Assembly (NCBI GenBank): GCA_964471535.1
Contig: CAYYHA010000125.1
Span: 1 to 11,150 of the forward strand
Direction of reading: 5' to 3'
Source: CAYYHA01 sp964471535
GTDB taxonomy: Bacteria > Myxococcota > Myxococcia > SLRQ01
DNA: 11,150 nucleotides
In this document: in pieces, positions 5,315 to 11,150 of the stretch
Layout: every line of letters starts with the position of its first letter
Position numbering within the stretch: position 1 is the stretch's first letter
Translations under genes and position numbers: made by a program
The notes under the pieces: generated by a model
The model's database searches: none
Seen by the model: only the letters and a program-made list of their open reading frames with translations
What the model was told of the DNA's origin: nothing

Positions 5315-6970
5315 GTGAACGACGCTCCCTGGCTGCTCTTCCTCCTCTTCATCCTGCTCCCCCTCGGCTTCGTCGGCTGTGACGGGAGCGCGCCGGGTCG
5401 AGCCAAAGGCGGCCGACCCCCAGGCGCCGGCGCGGCGGAAGGGCCGTCGCAGCAGAGCGAAGATCAGCGGCGAGAAGACTCGGCGCCCGAGGTGGATCTC
5501 GTCTTCAGCGCCGACCTGATGGGCTACCTCGAGCCCTGTGGCTGCGTGAAGGGACAGCTGGGGGGCCTGGCCCGCGCCGCAGCGGTGGTGGAGGGCCTCG
5601 GGCCTGGCGCCCTGTGGATCACCGCCGGCGACACCTTCCTGGGGGAGGAGCCGGTCACCGAGGAGAACCGGGCTCAGCTCGAGGCGAAGGCCGAGGCCAT
5701 CGCGGAGATCCTGGGACGCCTGGGGGCACGGGATCTCGGTTCGCAGCGCGACGACGCCCTGGGGCGCTGGGCGGCGTGGAGCCGGGGCGACGGCCTGCTC
5801 GCACCGGGCGCCCCAGTTCGCGCCCATCTCCTCGAGCCCTCGGGCATCCCCATCCTGCTCGTCGCGGCGCGTGGCGACGACGGCGCGACCCTGGTCGAGC
5901 GCATCGCATCCGCACGCCCACCCCGAGGCGCCACGCCTCGCGCCCGCATCGCGGTGGTCGAGGCCCCCCTCGATGCGGCCCGGCACGCGGCGGCGAAGCT
6001 GGCCGGCCGCATCGACCTGATGCTCGTGGCCGGCCACCGAAGCTACGCCGACGGTCTCGAGGCGACGGCGCTCGAACGCCTGCCGGTACCCCTGTACCGA
6101 ACGCGGAGCCAGGGACGTCAGCTCCTCCACCTTCGCCTCCGGCTCCCCGCCGGCGCGGGACCTGGACTGGTTCCAGTGGCCAGTGCATCGGACACCGCTC
6201 GCACCCGGGCACTCCTCGAGGAGCGCATCGAGCGCCTCTCCGCCCGGCGCGAGGCAGCAAAGCAAGGAGGCGATACGCCGGCCGTCGCCTTCCTCGATCG
6301 GAAGCTCGCCGAGCTTCGGCAACGCCTCGCCGCCGAGGCTTCGGGCGGCCCCGCCTGGCCCGAGGACCGCGCCGCCTATCAGGCGCGGTTCATCGATCTC
6401 TCGACCTCGCTGCCGGAAGCGCCGTGGGCCCGCGCCCGCATCGACCGCTACGACAAAGAGGTGGGGGCGCTCAACCTCGCTTGGTCGCGCACCCACGGAC
6501 GCCCCTGCACACCGCCGGCAGACGACGGCGCCTACTACGTGGGTGGCGCGAGCTGCGTGGGCTGCCACGCACCGGCCCAGGCCGTCTGGGAGGGAACGCG
6601 CCACGCCCAGGCGTGGCAGACCCTCGTCGACGCGGGCAAAGAGGCGGACCTCGAGTGCGTCGGATGCCACGTCACCGGATGGCAGCGGCCGGGAGGGGCC
6701 TGCCGGCTGCACCTCGTCACCGAGGCGGATCCCGAGGGCCACCGGAGCTCGGGGCTCCAGAACGTACAGTGCGAGGCCTGCCACGGCCCCGGGTCTCTGC
6801 ACCTCGCAGCGCGCACCCCGGAGACGCGGCGACGGACCATCCGGCGCGAGGTCCCCGAGGCGGTGTGCCGGAGCTGCCACCTCGGCGACCACAGCCCCCA
6901 CTTCGACGACGCCCGCTACCGGCCCCGCATCCTCGGGCCGGGGCACGGCCTTCCCGCGGAGGCGCCGTGA
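5315..6970 (+). CDS. Lipoprotein: degenerate UshA-like domain fused to tetraheme cytochrome
   Basis: A 551-residue envelope protein, GTG start. The signal LLFLLFILLPLGFVGC ends in lipobox FVGC (Cys22, Asp +2). A linker rich in Gly/Pro follows to about 58. Residues 59-280 follow the plan of 5'-nucleotidase/UshA metallophosphoesterases, with VFSADLMGYLEPCGC (63-77), GGLARAAAVVEGL, LWITAGDTFLGEEPV (100-114), DLMLVAGHRSYADG and VPLYRTRSQGRQLLHLRL. However, the family DxH is D67-L-M69, no GNH motif is seen and GHxH reads GHRS, so phosphatase activity is doubtful. A charged helical stretch (about 293-341) looks like a coiled coil. The C-terminal part has four c-heme motifs: CVGCH (414-418), CVGCH (448-452), CEACH (486-490) and CRSCH (518-522), spaced like the cytochrome c554 group. 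The PCGC pair (75, 77) is not a heme site. The gene sits between the Cys-repeat lipoprotein and the lytic transglycosylase, which it overlaps by GTGA. An electron-transfer role in the envelope is inferred; substrate and partner are unknown. Confidence 0.85.
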   Translation: MNDAPWLLFLLFILLPLGFVGCDGSAPGRAKGGRPPGAGAAEGPSQQSEDQRREDSAPEVDLVFSADLMGYLEPCGCVKGQLGGLARAAAVVEGLGPGALWITAGDTFLGEEPVTEENRAQLEAKAEAIAEILGRLGARDLGSQRDDALGRWAAWSRGDGLLAPGAPVRAHLLEPSGIPILLVAARGDDGATLVERIASARPPRGATPRARIAVVEAPLDAARHAAAKLAGRIDLMLVAGHRSYADGLEATALERLPVPLYRTRSQGRQLLHLRLRLPAGAGPGLVPVASASDTARTRALLEERIERLSARREAAKQGGDTPAVAFLDRKLAELRQRLAAEASGGPAWPEDRAAYQARFIDLSTSLPEAPWARARIDRYDKEVGALNLAWSRTHGRPCTPPADDGAYYVGGASCVGCHAPAQAVWEGTRHAQAWQTLVDAGKEADLECVGCHVTGWQRPGGACRLHLVTEADPEGHRSSGLQNVQCEACHGPGSLHLAARTPETRRRTIRREVPEAVCRSCHLGDHSPHFDDARYRPRILGPGHGLPAEAP

Positions 6971-8661
6971 GCCGGATTCGGGCGAAGCGCCTGTTCGTCT
7001 CGCTCCTGCCCGCGATCCTCCCCGCTGCCGCCCCCGCCCTGCCACGCCTCGGACCGCTGCCCCCGGCGGTGGTGCGCGCCGCGGCCGAGGAAGCGAGGCG
7101 GGCCGGTGCGGCCGGCGCCAAGGGGAGCGCCGCCGCGGCTTCGGGTCCCGTGTGCCCCGGCTGTCTGGGTGCGCCCTCCGAGTTCGCGCTGCCCCCCGAG
7201 ATCGACCTTCGCACCCTCCGGCAGCGCTACGACATCCCCATCGTACTCACGCGTGAGGTCCTCGAGCGGGTGGCCTACTTCGCCCGCGGTCCGGGGCGGA
7301 AGCACTTCGCCCGCTACCTCGAGCGGGCGCCGCACGTCGTACCCCGCCTCGAGCGCATCCTCGCCAGCTACGGGCTCCCCCGCGACCTCGTCTTCGTCTC
7401 CATGGTCGAGTCCGGCTTCTCCACCCATGCGTTCTCCGCCTCGGCGGCGGTGGGCCTCTGGCAGTTCATGAAGCCCACCGCGGGAGACTTCGACCTGCGC
7501 ATCGACGCCTGGGTGGACGAGCGCCGGGATCCGGAGAAGTCCACGCACGCGGCGGCCCGCTATCTCTCCTGGCTCTATGCGGAGTTCGGAGACTGGTATC
7601 TCGCCTGGGCGGCCTACAACTGCGGTCCGGGGCGCCTGCGCCGAACCATCGGGCGCACGGGGATCCACGACTACTGGGCGCTCTGCCGCGGCGGACACCT
7701 GCCCGCGGAGACCTGCGGCTACGTGCCGAAGATCCTCGCCGCGGCGCTCATCACCCGGCACCGGAAGGCGTTCGGCTTTCCTGCGTCCGCGCCCGGGAGC
7801 GTGGGCGCCCAGAGCCCGCCCGAGGCCACAGTGGAAGTGCCGGGCGGCGTGGACCTGCGAGAGATCGCCCGGCGCCTGGGCGTGGCGGCACAGTCGCTGA
7901 AGGCCGCGAACCCGGAGCTGCGACGCTGGTTCACGCCCCCGGGCAAGAAGCCCTACCCCCTGAAGGTGCCCGCCCATCTCGCCGAGAAGCTCGCCGAGGT
8001 GGCCAAGACGCTGCGACCCAGAACGCCTCATCGGCGCTTCCGGCGCTACACGGTGCGTCACGGCGACACGCTGTGGAGCATCTCGAGGCGGATGGGGACC
8101 ACGGTGGACGCGCTCTTACGCGCCAACGGACTCTCCGACCCAGGTCGGCTGCGCCCGGGCCTGGACCTCATCGTGCCGGTGGTGGACGCGGGGCCGCGGC
8201 CCGCGGGCTCTGCCCCGACCCCTCGCGCCCATGCGCAGGTCGCGAGCCGGACGCGCGACCAGGGTCCGGCGCGCCGCGCCGATGCACGGGAGAGGGCCAG
8301 CTCCGGCGGCCGGGGCGCGGGGACGGCAGAGGAAGCGCGCGTCCACACGGTCAAGGCCGGCGAGACGCTCTGGGGTATCGCGCGCCGCCACGGGCTGACG
8401 ACACGACAGCTCGCCGACTGGAACGGGCTGCCCCGCCACACCGACCGGGTTCACCTTTCGGTGGGCCAGCGCCTGCGCCTCACGCCACCGGGGACGCCGG
8501 CCCCCCGCACCCACCGCCTGGCTGCGGGGGAGACCCTGTGGCGGGTGGCGAGGACCTATGGCTGCACGGTGGACGAGCTGGTCCGCCTGAATCACATCCG
8601 GGACCCGGCACGGCTCGCGGTGGGGCAGCGGCTGACGCTCTGCCCAGCGGCGGGTCGCTGA
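6967..8661 (+). CDS. mltD: MltD-like membrane-bound lytic transglycosylase with LysM repeats
   Basis: Cleaves the glycan strands of peptidoglycan by lytic transglycosylation, in the periplasm. The 564-residue product starts at GTG 6967, overlapping the cytochrome stop as GTGA. The start gives a signal peptide (SRIRAKRLFVSLLPAILPAAAPA); it lacks a lipobox, so it is secreted rather than lipidated. The SLT domain spans about 120-270, with SMVESGFS (145-152, catalytic Glu148), AVGLWQFMKPTAG (161-173), DPEKSTHAAARYLSWL and AWAAYNCGPG (213-222), as in MltD. A divergent LysM-like stretch lies at about 290-335. Three clear LysM peptidoglycan-binding repeats follow at 361-403, 460-505 and 516-558, each with (H/A)(G)(D/E)TLW. 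A Pro/Arg-rich linker (405-458) separates the first two. It is longer than E. coli MltD. A CPGC motif (63-66) lies just after the signal peptide and more cysteines occur (219, 240, 250), so disulfides are possible. A terminator-like inverted repeat follows the stop. Confidence 0.92.
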   Translation: MSRIRAKRLFVSLLPAILPAAAPALPRLGPLPPAVVRAAAEEARRAGAAGAKGSAAAASGPVCPGCLGAPSEFALPPEIDLRTLRQRYDIPIVLTREVLERVAYFARGPGRKHFARYLERAPHVVPRLERILASYGLPRDLVFVSMVESGFSTHAFSASAAVGLWQFMKPTAGDFDLRIDAWVDERRDPEKSTHAAARYLSWLYAEFGDWYLAWAAYNCGPGRLRRTIGRTGIHDYWALCRGGHLPAETCGYVPKILAAALITRHRKAFGFPASAPGSVGAQSPPEATVEVPGGVDLREIARRLGVAAQSLKAANPELRRWFTPPGKKPYPLKVPAHLAEKLAEVAKTLRPRTPHRRFRRYTVRHGDTLWSISRRMGTTVDALLRANGLSDPGRLRPGLDLIVPVVDAGPRPAGSAPTPRAHAQVASRTRDQGPARRADARERASSGGRGAGTAEEARVHTVKAGETLWGIARRHGLTTRQLADWNGLPRHTDRVHLSVGQRLRLTPPGTPAPRTHRLAAGETLWRVARTYGCTVDELVRLNHIRDPARLAVGQRLTLCPAAGR

Positions 8662-8662
8662 G

Positions 8663-8703
8663 GGGGTGGAAGGGGCGAGCCTGGGGCCTCTGGGCTCCAC
8701 CCC
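8663..8703 (+). terminator. Possible terminator after the lytic transglycosylase gene
   Basis: GGGGTGGA (8663-8670) and TCCACCCC (8696-8703) form a perfect 8-bp stem around a 25-base loop, starting two bases after the TGA. An alternative smaller stem GAGCC/GGCTC (8677-8681/8693-8697) competes with it. No T-tract follows, so intrinsic termination is uncertain, but the stem lies between one gene and the next promoter, where a terminator is expected. Confidence 0.35.
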
Positions 8704-8706
8704 TGT

Positions 8707-8721
8707 TCACCAAGTGATCAC
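8707..8721. promoter_or_regulatory. TCAC/GTGA dyad, candidate enhancer site
   Basis: TCAC-CAA-GTGA-TCAC contains the perfect palindrome GTGATCAC (8714-8721) and an overlapping inverted pair TCACCAAGTGA (8707-8717). It lies about 65-80 bases before the -24 element, a plausible place for an activator of sigma-54 promoters. Which activator binds is unknown; the sequence does not look like the classical NtrC site TGCACC-N5-GGTGCA. Confidence 0.4.
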
Positions 8722-8743
8722 CCGAGGCGCGGAGCCGAACTCC

Positions 8744-8756
8744 CAAGTGTTTGATT
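8744..8756 (-). promoter_or_regulatory. IHF binding site (perfect consensus)
   Basis: On the minus strand AATCAAACACTTG matches WATCAANNNNTTR at every defined position. It lies in an AT-rich patch that stands out in this GC-rich DNA, about 60 bases before the predicted transcription start and between the dyad and the -24/-12 element. IHF bends DNA in this position at many sigma-54 promoters so that the activator can reach the polymerase. Confidence 0.6.
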
Positions 8757-8783
8757 TTGCAGGACCTCTCACAAGGGGATCCC

Positions 8784-8799
8784 TGGCACGGCGCTTGAT
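8784..8799 (+). promoter_or_regulatory. Sigma-54 (-24/-12) promoter
   Basis: TGGCACG-GCGC-TTGAT fits TGGCACG-N4-TTGCW with correct spacing (GG 10 bases from the -12 pair); the only mismatch is A for C at -12. The predicted start is near 8810, giving a leader of about 14 bases that contains only the Shine-Dalgarno. The -24 half is perfect. Together with the upstream IHF site this supports nitrogen/stress or developmental control by an enhancer-binding protein. Confidence 0.7.
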
Positions 8800-8812
8800 C
8801 CCCCAGGGCCGC

Positions 8813-8818
8813 GGAGGA
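8813..8818 (+). promoter_or_regulatory. Ribosome binding site of the TPR protein gene
   Basis: GGAGGA, 5 bases before the ATG at 8824 and just inside the predicted sigma-54 transcript. The strongest Shine-Dalgarno in the window. Confidence 0.75.
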
Positions 8819-8823
8819 ACCCC

Positions 8824-9273
8824 ATGATCGTTCGCGTCACCCCTTGCTTCGGCCTCGGACTCGTCCTCCTGCTCTTCGTGGCGACGCTGCCGACCCGGCC
8901 GGCTTGGGCCGGCTCGCCGGCGGACGAGGGCGCCGACGACGACCGCGCCTTCCTCGGCGAGGTCGAGGTCGCAAAGGCGCCGCCCCCCACCCCGGCGGCC
9001 TTCCGCACCGGTGAAGCGCAAGAGCTCATCGAGATCGGCCGGGACCTCGTCGACCAGGGGCTGCCGCAGGCGGCGATTCCGTTTCTGAAGGCGGCGATCG
9101 AGAAGGAGCCGGAGCGGGCCGAGGCCCACTATCAGCTCGGCCGGGCCTACGAAGCGCTGGGGCGGCAGGAGCCGGCGCGTCAGGCCTACGCGCGCTACCT
9201 CTCCCTCGTCCCGGAGCAGGAGAAGCAGGCCGCCCGCAAGAAGGTCGCGCGGCCGGCGGGCGGCGACTCCTGA
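8824..9273 (+). CDS. Small secreted TPR protein under a sigma-54 promoter
   Basis: A 149-residue protein with a Sec signal peptide (hydrophobic core FGLGLVLLLFVATL, probable cleavage after AWA at 27-29), so periplasmic. An acidic linker (SPADEGADDDR) and a Pro-rich stretch lead to two TPR units, about 65-97 (ELIEIGRDLVDQGLPQAAI) and 99-132 (AEAHYQLGRAYEALGRQEPA). These show the usual G/A/Y pattern and precede a basic tail (KQAARKKVARP). Two TPRs alone suggest a protein-binding adaptor. It has its own sigma-54-type promoter with an IHF site, so it is expressed separately from the genes to its left and only when an enhancer-binding activator is on. The molecular partner cannot be read from the sequence. 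No gene in the same direction follows within the window; the next gene is convergent. Confidence 0.85.
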   Translation: MIVRVTPCFGLGLVLLLFVATLPTRPAWAGSPADEGADDDRAFLGEVEVAKAPPPTPAAFRTGEAQELIEIGRDLVDQGLPQAAIPFLKAAIEKEPERAEAHYQLGRAYEALGRQEPARQAYARYLSLVPEQEKQAARKKVARPAGGDS

Positions 9274-9334
9274 GGCGCAGGAAAGGGGGCTGTGACGGCC
9301 ACCGCGTGGCTGCCCGGTGCGATCTCGCCGGCCG

Positions 9335-9369
9335 CCTCGCGGGGCGCGGGCGCGTCGGCGTCCCCGAGG
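9335..9369. terminator. Possible bidirectional terminator between convergent genes
   Basis: CCTCG plus GGG (9335-9339, 9341-9343) can pair with CCC plus CGAGG (9362-9369), an 8-bp stem with one bulged C and an 18-base G+C loop. It starts 11 bases after the stop of the AAA+ gene on the minus strand and about 60 bases after the TPR stop on the plus strand. A smaller hairpin GCCAC-CGC-GTGGC lies at 9298-9310. Neither has a T-tract. Confidence 0.3.
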
Positions 9370-9379
9370 TCCGCTTGGG

Positions 9380-11098
9380 TCAGCCGTCGAGCAGCACCTT
9401 GATCTCGCGGATGCGGCGGCTGAGCTCCTCGCGGGGGGTGTTGCGCCAGGCCTCGGGGAGCAGCTCGCGGCTGGTGGACTCCTGCACGGCCACCAGGTTC
9501 TGCAGCTCGATCTCCAGCGGGTAGCTGGGGGGGATGAAGTCGCCGAAGGCCTGGGCGAGGTCGTCTTCGGTGACCCGCTCGCGCCGTTCGGCGGCGGCTC
9601 GGAAGCGGGCCCGCGTGAGCACCGCCTCGATGTCGGCCCCCGAGAGCCGCTGCCCCGGGGGACAGTACGCGTGGATACTCTCCACCTCCGTCTCGATCCC
9701 CGTCTTACGCACGAGCGCGCGGAAGAGGGCGTCGGTCTCCTCGGGGCCGTCGGGATAGAAGAGCGCAAGGTGCTCCTCGGCCCGTCCCTGCCGCTTGAGG
9801 TCGACGGGGAGGAGATCCGGACGGGCGGTGAGCAGGAACCAGACGATCTTCCCCCGGTAGCGGGTGTTGCCCATGAAGCTCGCGAGGGCACCAAAGACCC
9901 GCTGTGACACACCGGAGTCGCCGCGGGCGTCCCGATCGCCGAGCATCGCGTCCGCCTCGTCGACCAGCACCACGACGGGCCACATCGCCTTGAGCAGGGC
10001 GAAGATCTTCTCGAGGTTGGCCTCCGTGACCCCTTGCCACTGGGAGCGGAAGTTCCGCAGCTTCACGCAGGGGATCCCCACCTCCCCAGCGAAACAGGTG
10101 GCCAGGAAGGTCTTGCCCGTCCCGACGGGCCCGCAGAGGAGATAGCCCATGGGCAAGACCTCGAGCCGCCCCGAGCGAAGTGCCTCGGAGGCCAGACGCA
10201 GCCGCCGCTTCACCGCCTCGTGGCCGGCGACGTGGTCGAGGGTGTAGGCGGGCTCCACGACCTCGAGGAGGCCATGGGCCTCTGCCTGCAGCACCTCCTT
10301 CTTGCGTACCTTCACGAACTCGGCCGTCAGCGGCTGCCCCTGATCGCCGGCCTCGGTGAGGAGCCGGCCGAGTTGCAGGCGGGAGAGACCGGCGGTGAGC
10401 GCCGCCAGACTCTCCTCGTTCAGGTCGCTCTCCTCACTCCGAAGCGCCTCGCCGAGGCGGTCGCCGATGAAGCGCCGCCGCTCAGCCGTGTCGGGCAGCG
10501 GAATCTCCACGCTGCTCACGTAGGGGCTCTTGGTCAGCTTCGGTGAGAGTTCGGAGAGATTCTCGGCAACCAGGCAGATGGAGACGTTCGACGCGAGCAG
10601 CTGTGGATCGTGGGACCACTTCTGCAGGGTCACGAGTGCATAGCGATCCTCCGCCCCCATATGTCCGACGTCGTTCGCGGGAACGACCGTCTCCGCGAAG
10701 TCGATGACGAGGGCGATGCGCTTTCCGTCGGAGGCGCGAAGGCGGATGTAACTCTCGAGCAGGTGCAGGGCGCGCCGCGGATCGCGTGGCATCGCCGAGG
10801 AGAACTGCGTGCCGTGCAGGGCGTCGTAGGCGTCGGCGGCACGCAGGAGGTCCTGCTGCTGACGCTTGGTGTCGGCCCGGATGCCACTGGAGCGATCGTA
10901 GAAGATGACCAGATCGCGATCGCGAAAGAGCGCATCGGCGAGGAAGGTGCGCAGGGGCACGTAACGGGTCTTTCCATCCCGTCCCCGAACCGGGTGAAGG
11001 TCGCGAACGTTCCCGTGGAGTACGAAGGTGGACACGGTTCGGGTCAGGCACCGTGCCGCCACGCGCCGTGCCCAGGCTGGGAGATGGTCGTGAGGCAT
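9380..11098 (-). CDS. AAA+ ATPase with a degenerate first AAA-like domain
   Basis: A 572-residue cytoplasmic protein (from ATG 11098). The C-terminal half is a full AAA module, with Walker A GPVGTGKT (323-330), Walker B VVVLVDEAD (375-383), a sensor-1-like LLTARPDLL (422-430), a basic LKRQGR (434-439) as probable arginine-finger region, and SGADIEAVL (486-494) in the sensor-2 region, typical of the classical AAA clade. The N-terminal half (about 20-210) resembles an AAA fold that has lost its P-loop. It has STFVLHGNVRDL (23-34), a Walker-B-like ALVIDFAE (129-136), a sensor-1-like ICLVAENLSEL, then PDTAERRRFI, the usual start of the lid. This tandem plan, one dead and one live ring, occurs in AAA proteins that remodel other proteins, but substrate and partner are unknown. 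GTG at 11125 would add 9 residues but has no ribosome site. ATG 11098 is preferred because an extended -10 element ends 7 bases before it. It faces the TPR gene convergently. Confidence 0.85.
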   Translation of the reverse strand: MPHDHLPAWARRVAARCLTRTVSTFVLHGNVRDLHPVRGRDGKTRYVPLRTFLADALFRDRDLVIFYDRSSGIRADTKRQQQDLLRAADAYDALHGTQFSSAMPRDPRRALHLLESYIRLRASDGKRIALVIDFAETVVPANDVGHMGAEDRYALVTLQKWSHDPQLLASNVSICLVAENLSELSPKLTKSPYVSSVEIPLPDTAERRRFIGDRLGEALRSEESDLNEESLAALTAGLSRLQLGRLLTEAGDQGQPLTAEFVKVRKKEVLQAEAHGLLEVVEPAYTLDHVAGHEAVKRRLRLASEALRSGRLEVLPMGYLLCGPVGTGKTFLATCFAGEVGIPCVKLRNFRSQWQGVTEANLEKIFALLKAMWPVVVLVDEADAMLGDRDARGDSGVSQRVFGALASFMGNTRYRGKIVWFLLTARPDLLPVDLKRQGRAEEHLALFYPDGPEETDALFRALVRKTGIETEVESIHAYCPPGQRLSGADIEAVLTRARFRAAAERRERVTEDDLAQAFGDFIPPSYPLEIELQNLVAVQESTSRELLPEAWRNTPREELSRRIREIKVLLDG

Positions 11099-11105
11099 CC
11101 CGTGC

Positions 11106-11114
11106 ACGCTAACA
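11106..11114 (-). promoter_or_regulatory. Extended -10 element of the AAA+ gene, leaderless type
   Basis: On the minus strand TGTTAGCGT lies exactly 7 bases (GCACGGG) before the ATG at 11098. It agrees with the TGCTAGAGT before the Cys-repeat gene at 7 of 9 positions, and the 7-base distance is identical. There is no Shine-Dalgarno and no visible -35 box. A start at the ATG itself is inferred. Confidence 0.45.
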
Positions 11115-11150
11115 CGGCTGGGCACAGCGAGGAGGCGCTCGCTTTGACCT

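Noticed and set aside
5537..5545. PCGC (residues 74-77 of the cytochrome protein) as a fifth heme site
   Set aside because: No CxxCH arrangement: the cysteines are one residue apart and no histidine follows.
3917..7045. A 1042-codon open frame on the minus strand, antisense to the Cys-repeat and cytochrome genes
   Set aside because: The opposite strand encodes two proteins with signal peptides, regular cysteine repeats and heme motifs. The antisense reading has no recognisable domain and results from high GC at third positions, which removes stop codons from that frame.
8707..8721. The dyad as a classical NtrC enhancer site
   Set aside because: It lacks the TGCACC-N5-GGTGCA form. It is kept as a candidate site for an unidentified activator.
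11099..11125. GTG at 11125 as the start of the AAA+ gene
   Set aside because: No ribosome site precedes it on the minus strand (the nearby GGAGG is on the plus strand). The extended -10-like element falls between this GTG and the ATG at 11098, so a transcript from it would not contain the GTG. It remains a weak alternative.
1..11150. CRISPR array, tRNA/rRNA genes, insertion sequence or phage genes
   Set aside because: No regularly spaced direct repeats, no tRNA-like cloverleaf segments recognised, and no transposase or phage protein among the convincing reading frames.

Overview
The window is chromosomal DNA from a very GC-rich Gram-negative bacterium. The outer-membrane assembly gene bamD, several lipoprotein signals, a multiheme cytochrome, a LysM lytic transglycosylase, a sigma-54-type promoter and a large cysteine-repeat lipoprotein together suggest a Myxococcota or other former Deltaproteobacteria lineage. 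That placement is inferred from gene content and style; no marker gene here proves it. No tRNA, rRNA, CRISPR array, insertion sequence or phage gene was seen.

Left part (1-3747, minus strand) is one apparent operon, read right to left: dusB (tRNA dihydrouridine synthase), an NtrB-type histidine kinase, recX, bamD, and the start of a small lipoprotein cut off by the window edge. dusB/ntrB and ntrB/recX overlap by 4 bases (ATGA). recX/bamD and bamD/lipoprotein are 42 and 25 bases apart. The dusB-ntrB linkage is the classical nifR3-ntrB arrangement, but the expected ntrC does not follow.

Middle part (3748-8703, plus strand) starts with a 160-base divergent control region. It holds two adjacent perfect hairpins and an extended -10 element placed so that the transcript would be leaderless. 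Three envelope genes follow: a lipoprotein with 14 four-cysteine repeats, a lipoprotein fusing a metal-site-depleted UshA-like domain to four c-type heme motifs, and a LysM-bearing MltD-type lytic transglycosylase. The last two overlap by GTGA. A G+C-rich inverted repeat lies just after the transglycosylase.

Right part (8704-11150): a short secreted TPR protein is preceded by a textbook enhancer-dependent control region, with a TCAC/GTGA dyad, a perfect match to the IHF consensus, a -24/-12 sigma-54 element, and then the Shine-Dalgarno. Convergent to it is an AAA+ ATPase with a degenerate first AAA-like domain and an intact second one. Its start carries the same extended -10 element at the same spacing as the cysteine-repeat gene.

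The points most worth following are the sigma-54/IHF control region, the two matching leaderless-type starts, the metallophosphoesterase-tetraheme fusion that has lost metal ligands, and the cysteine-repeat lipoprotein beside it.
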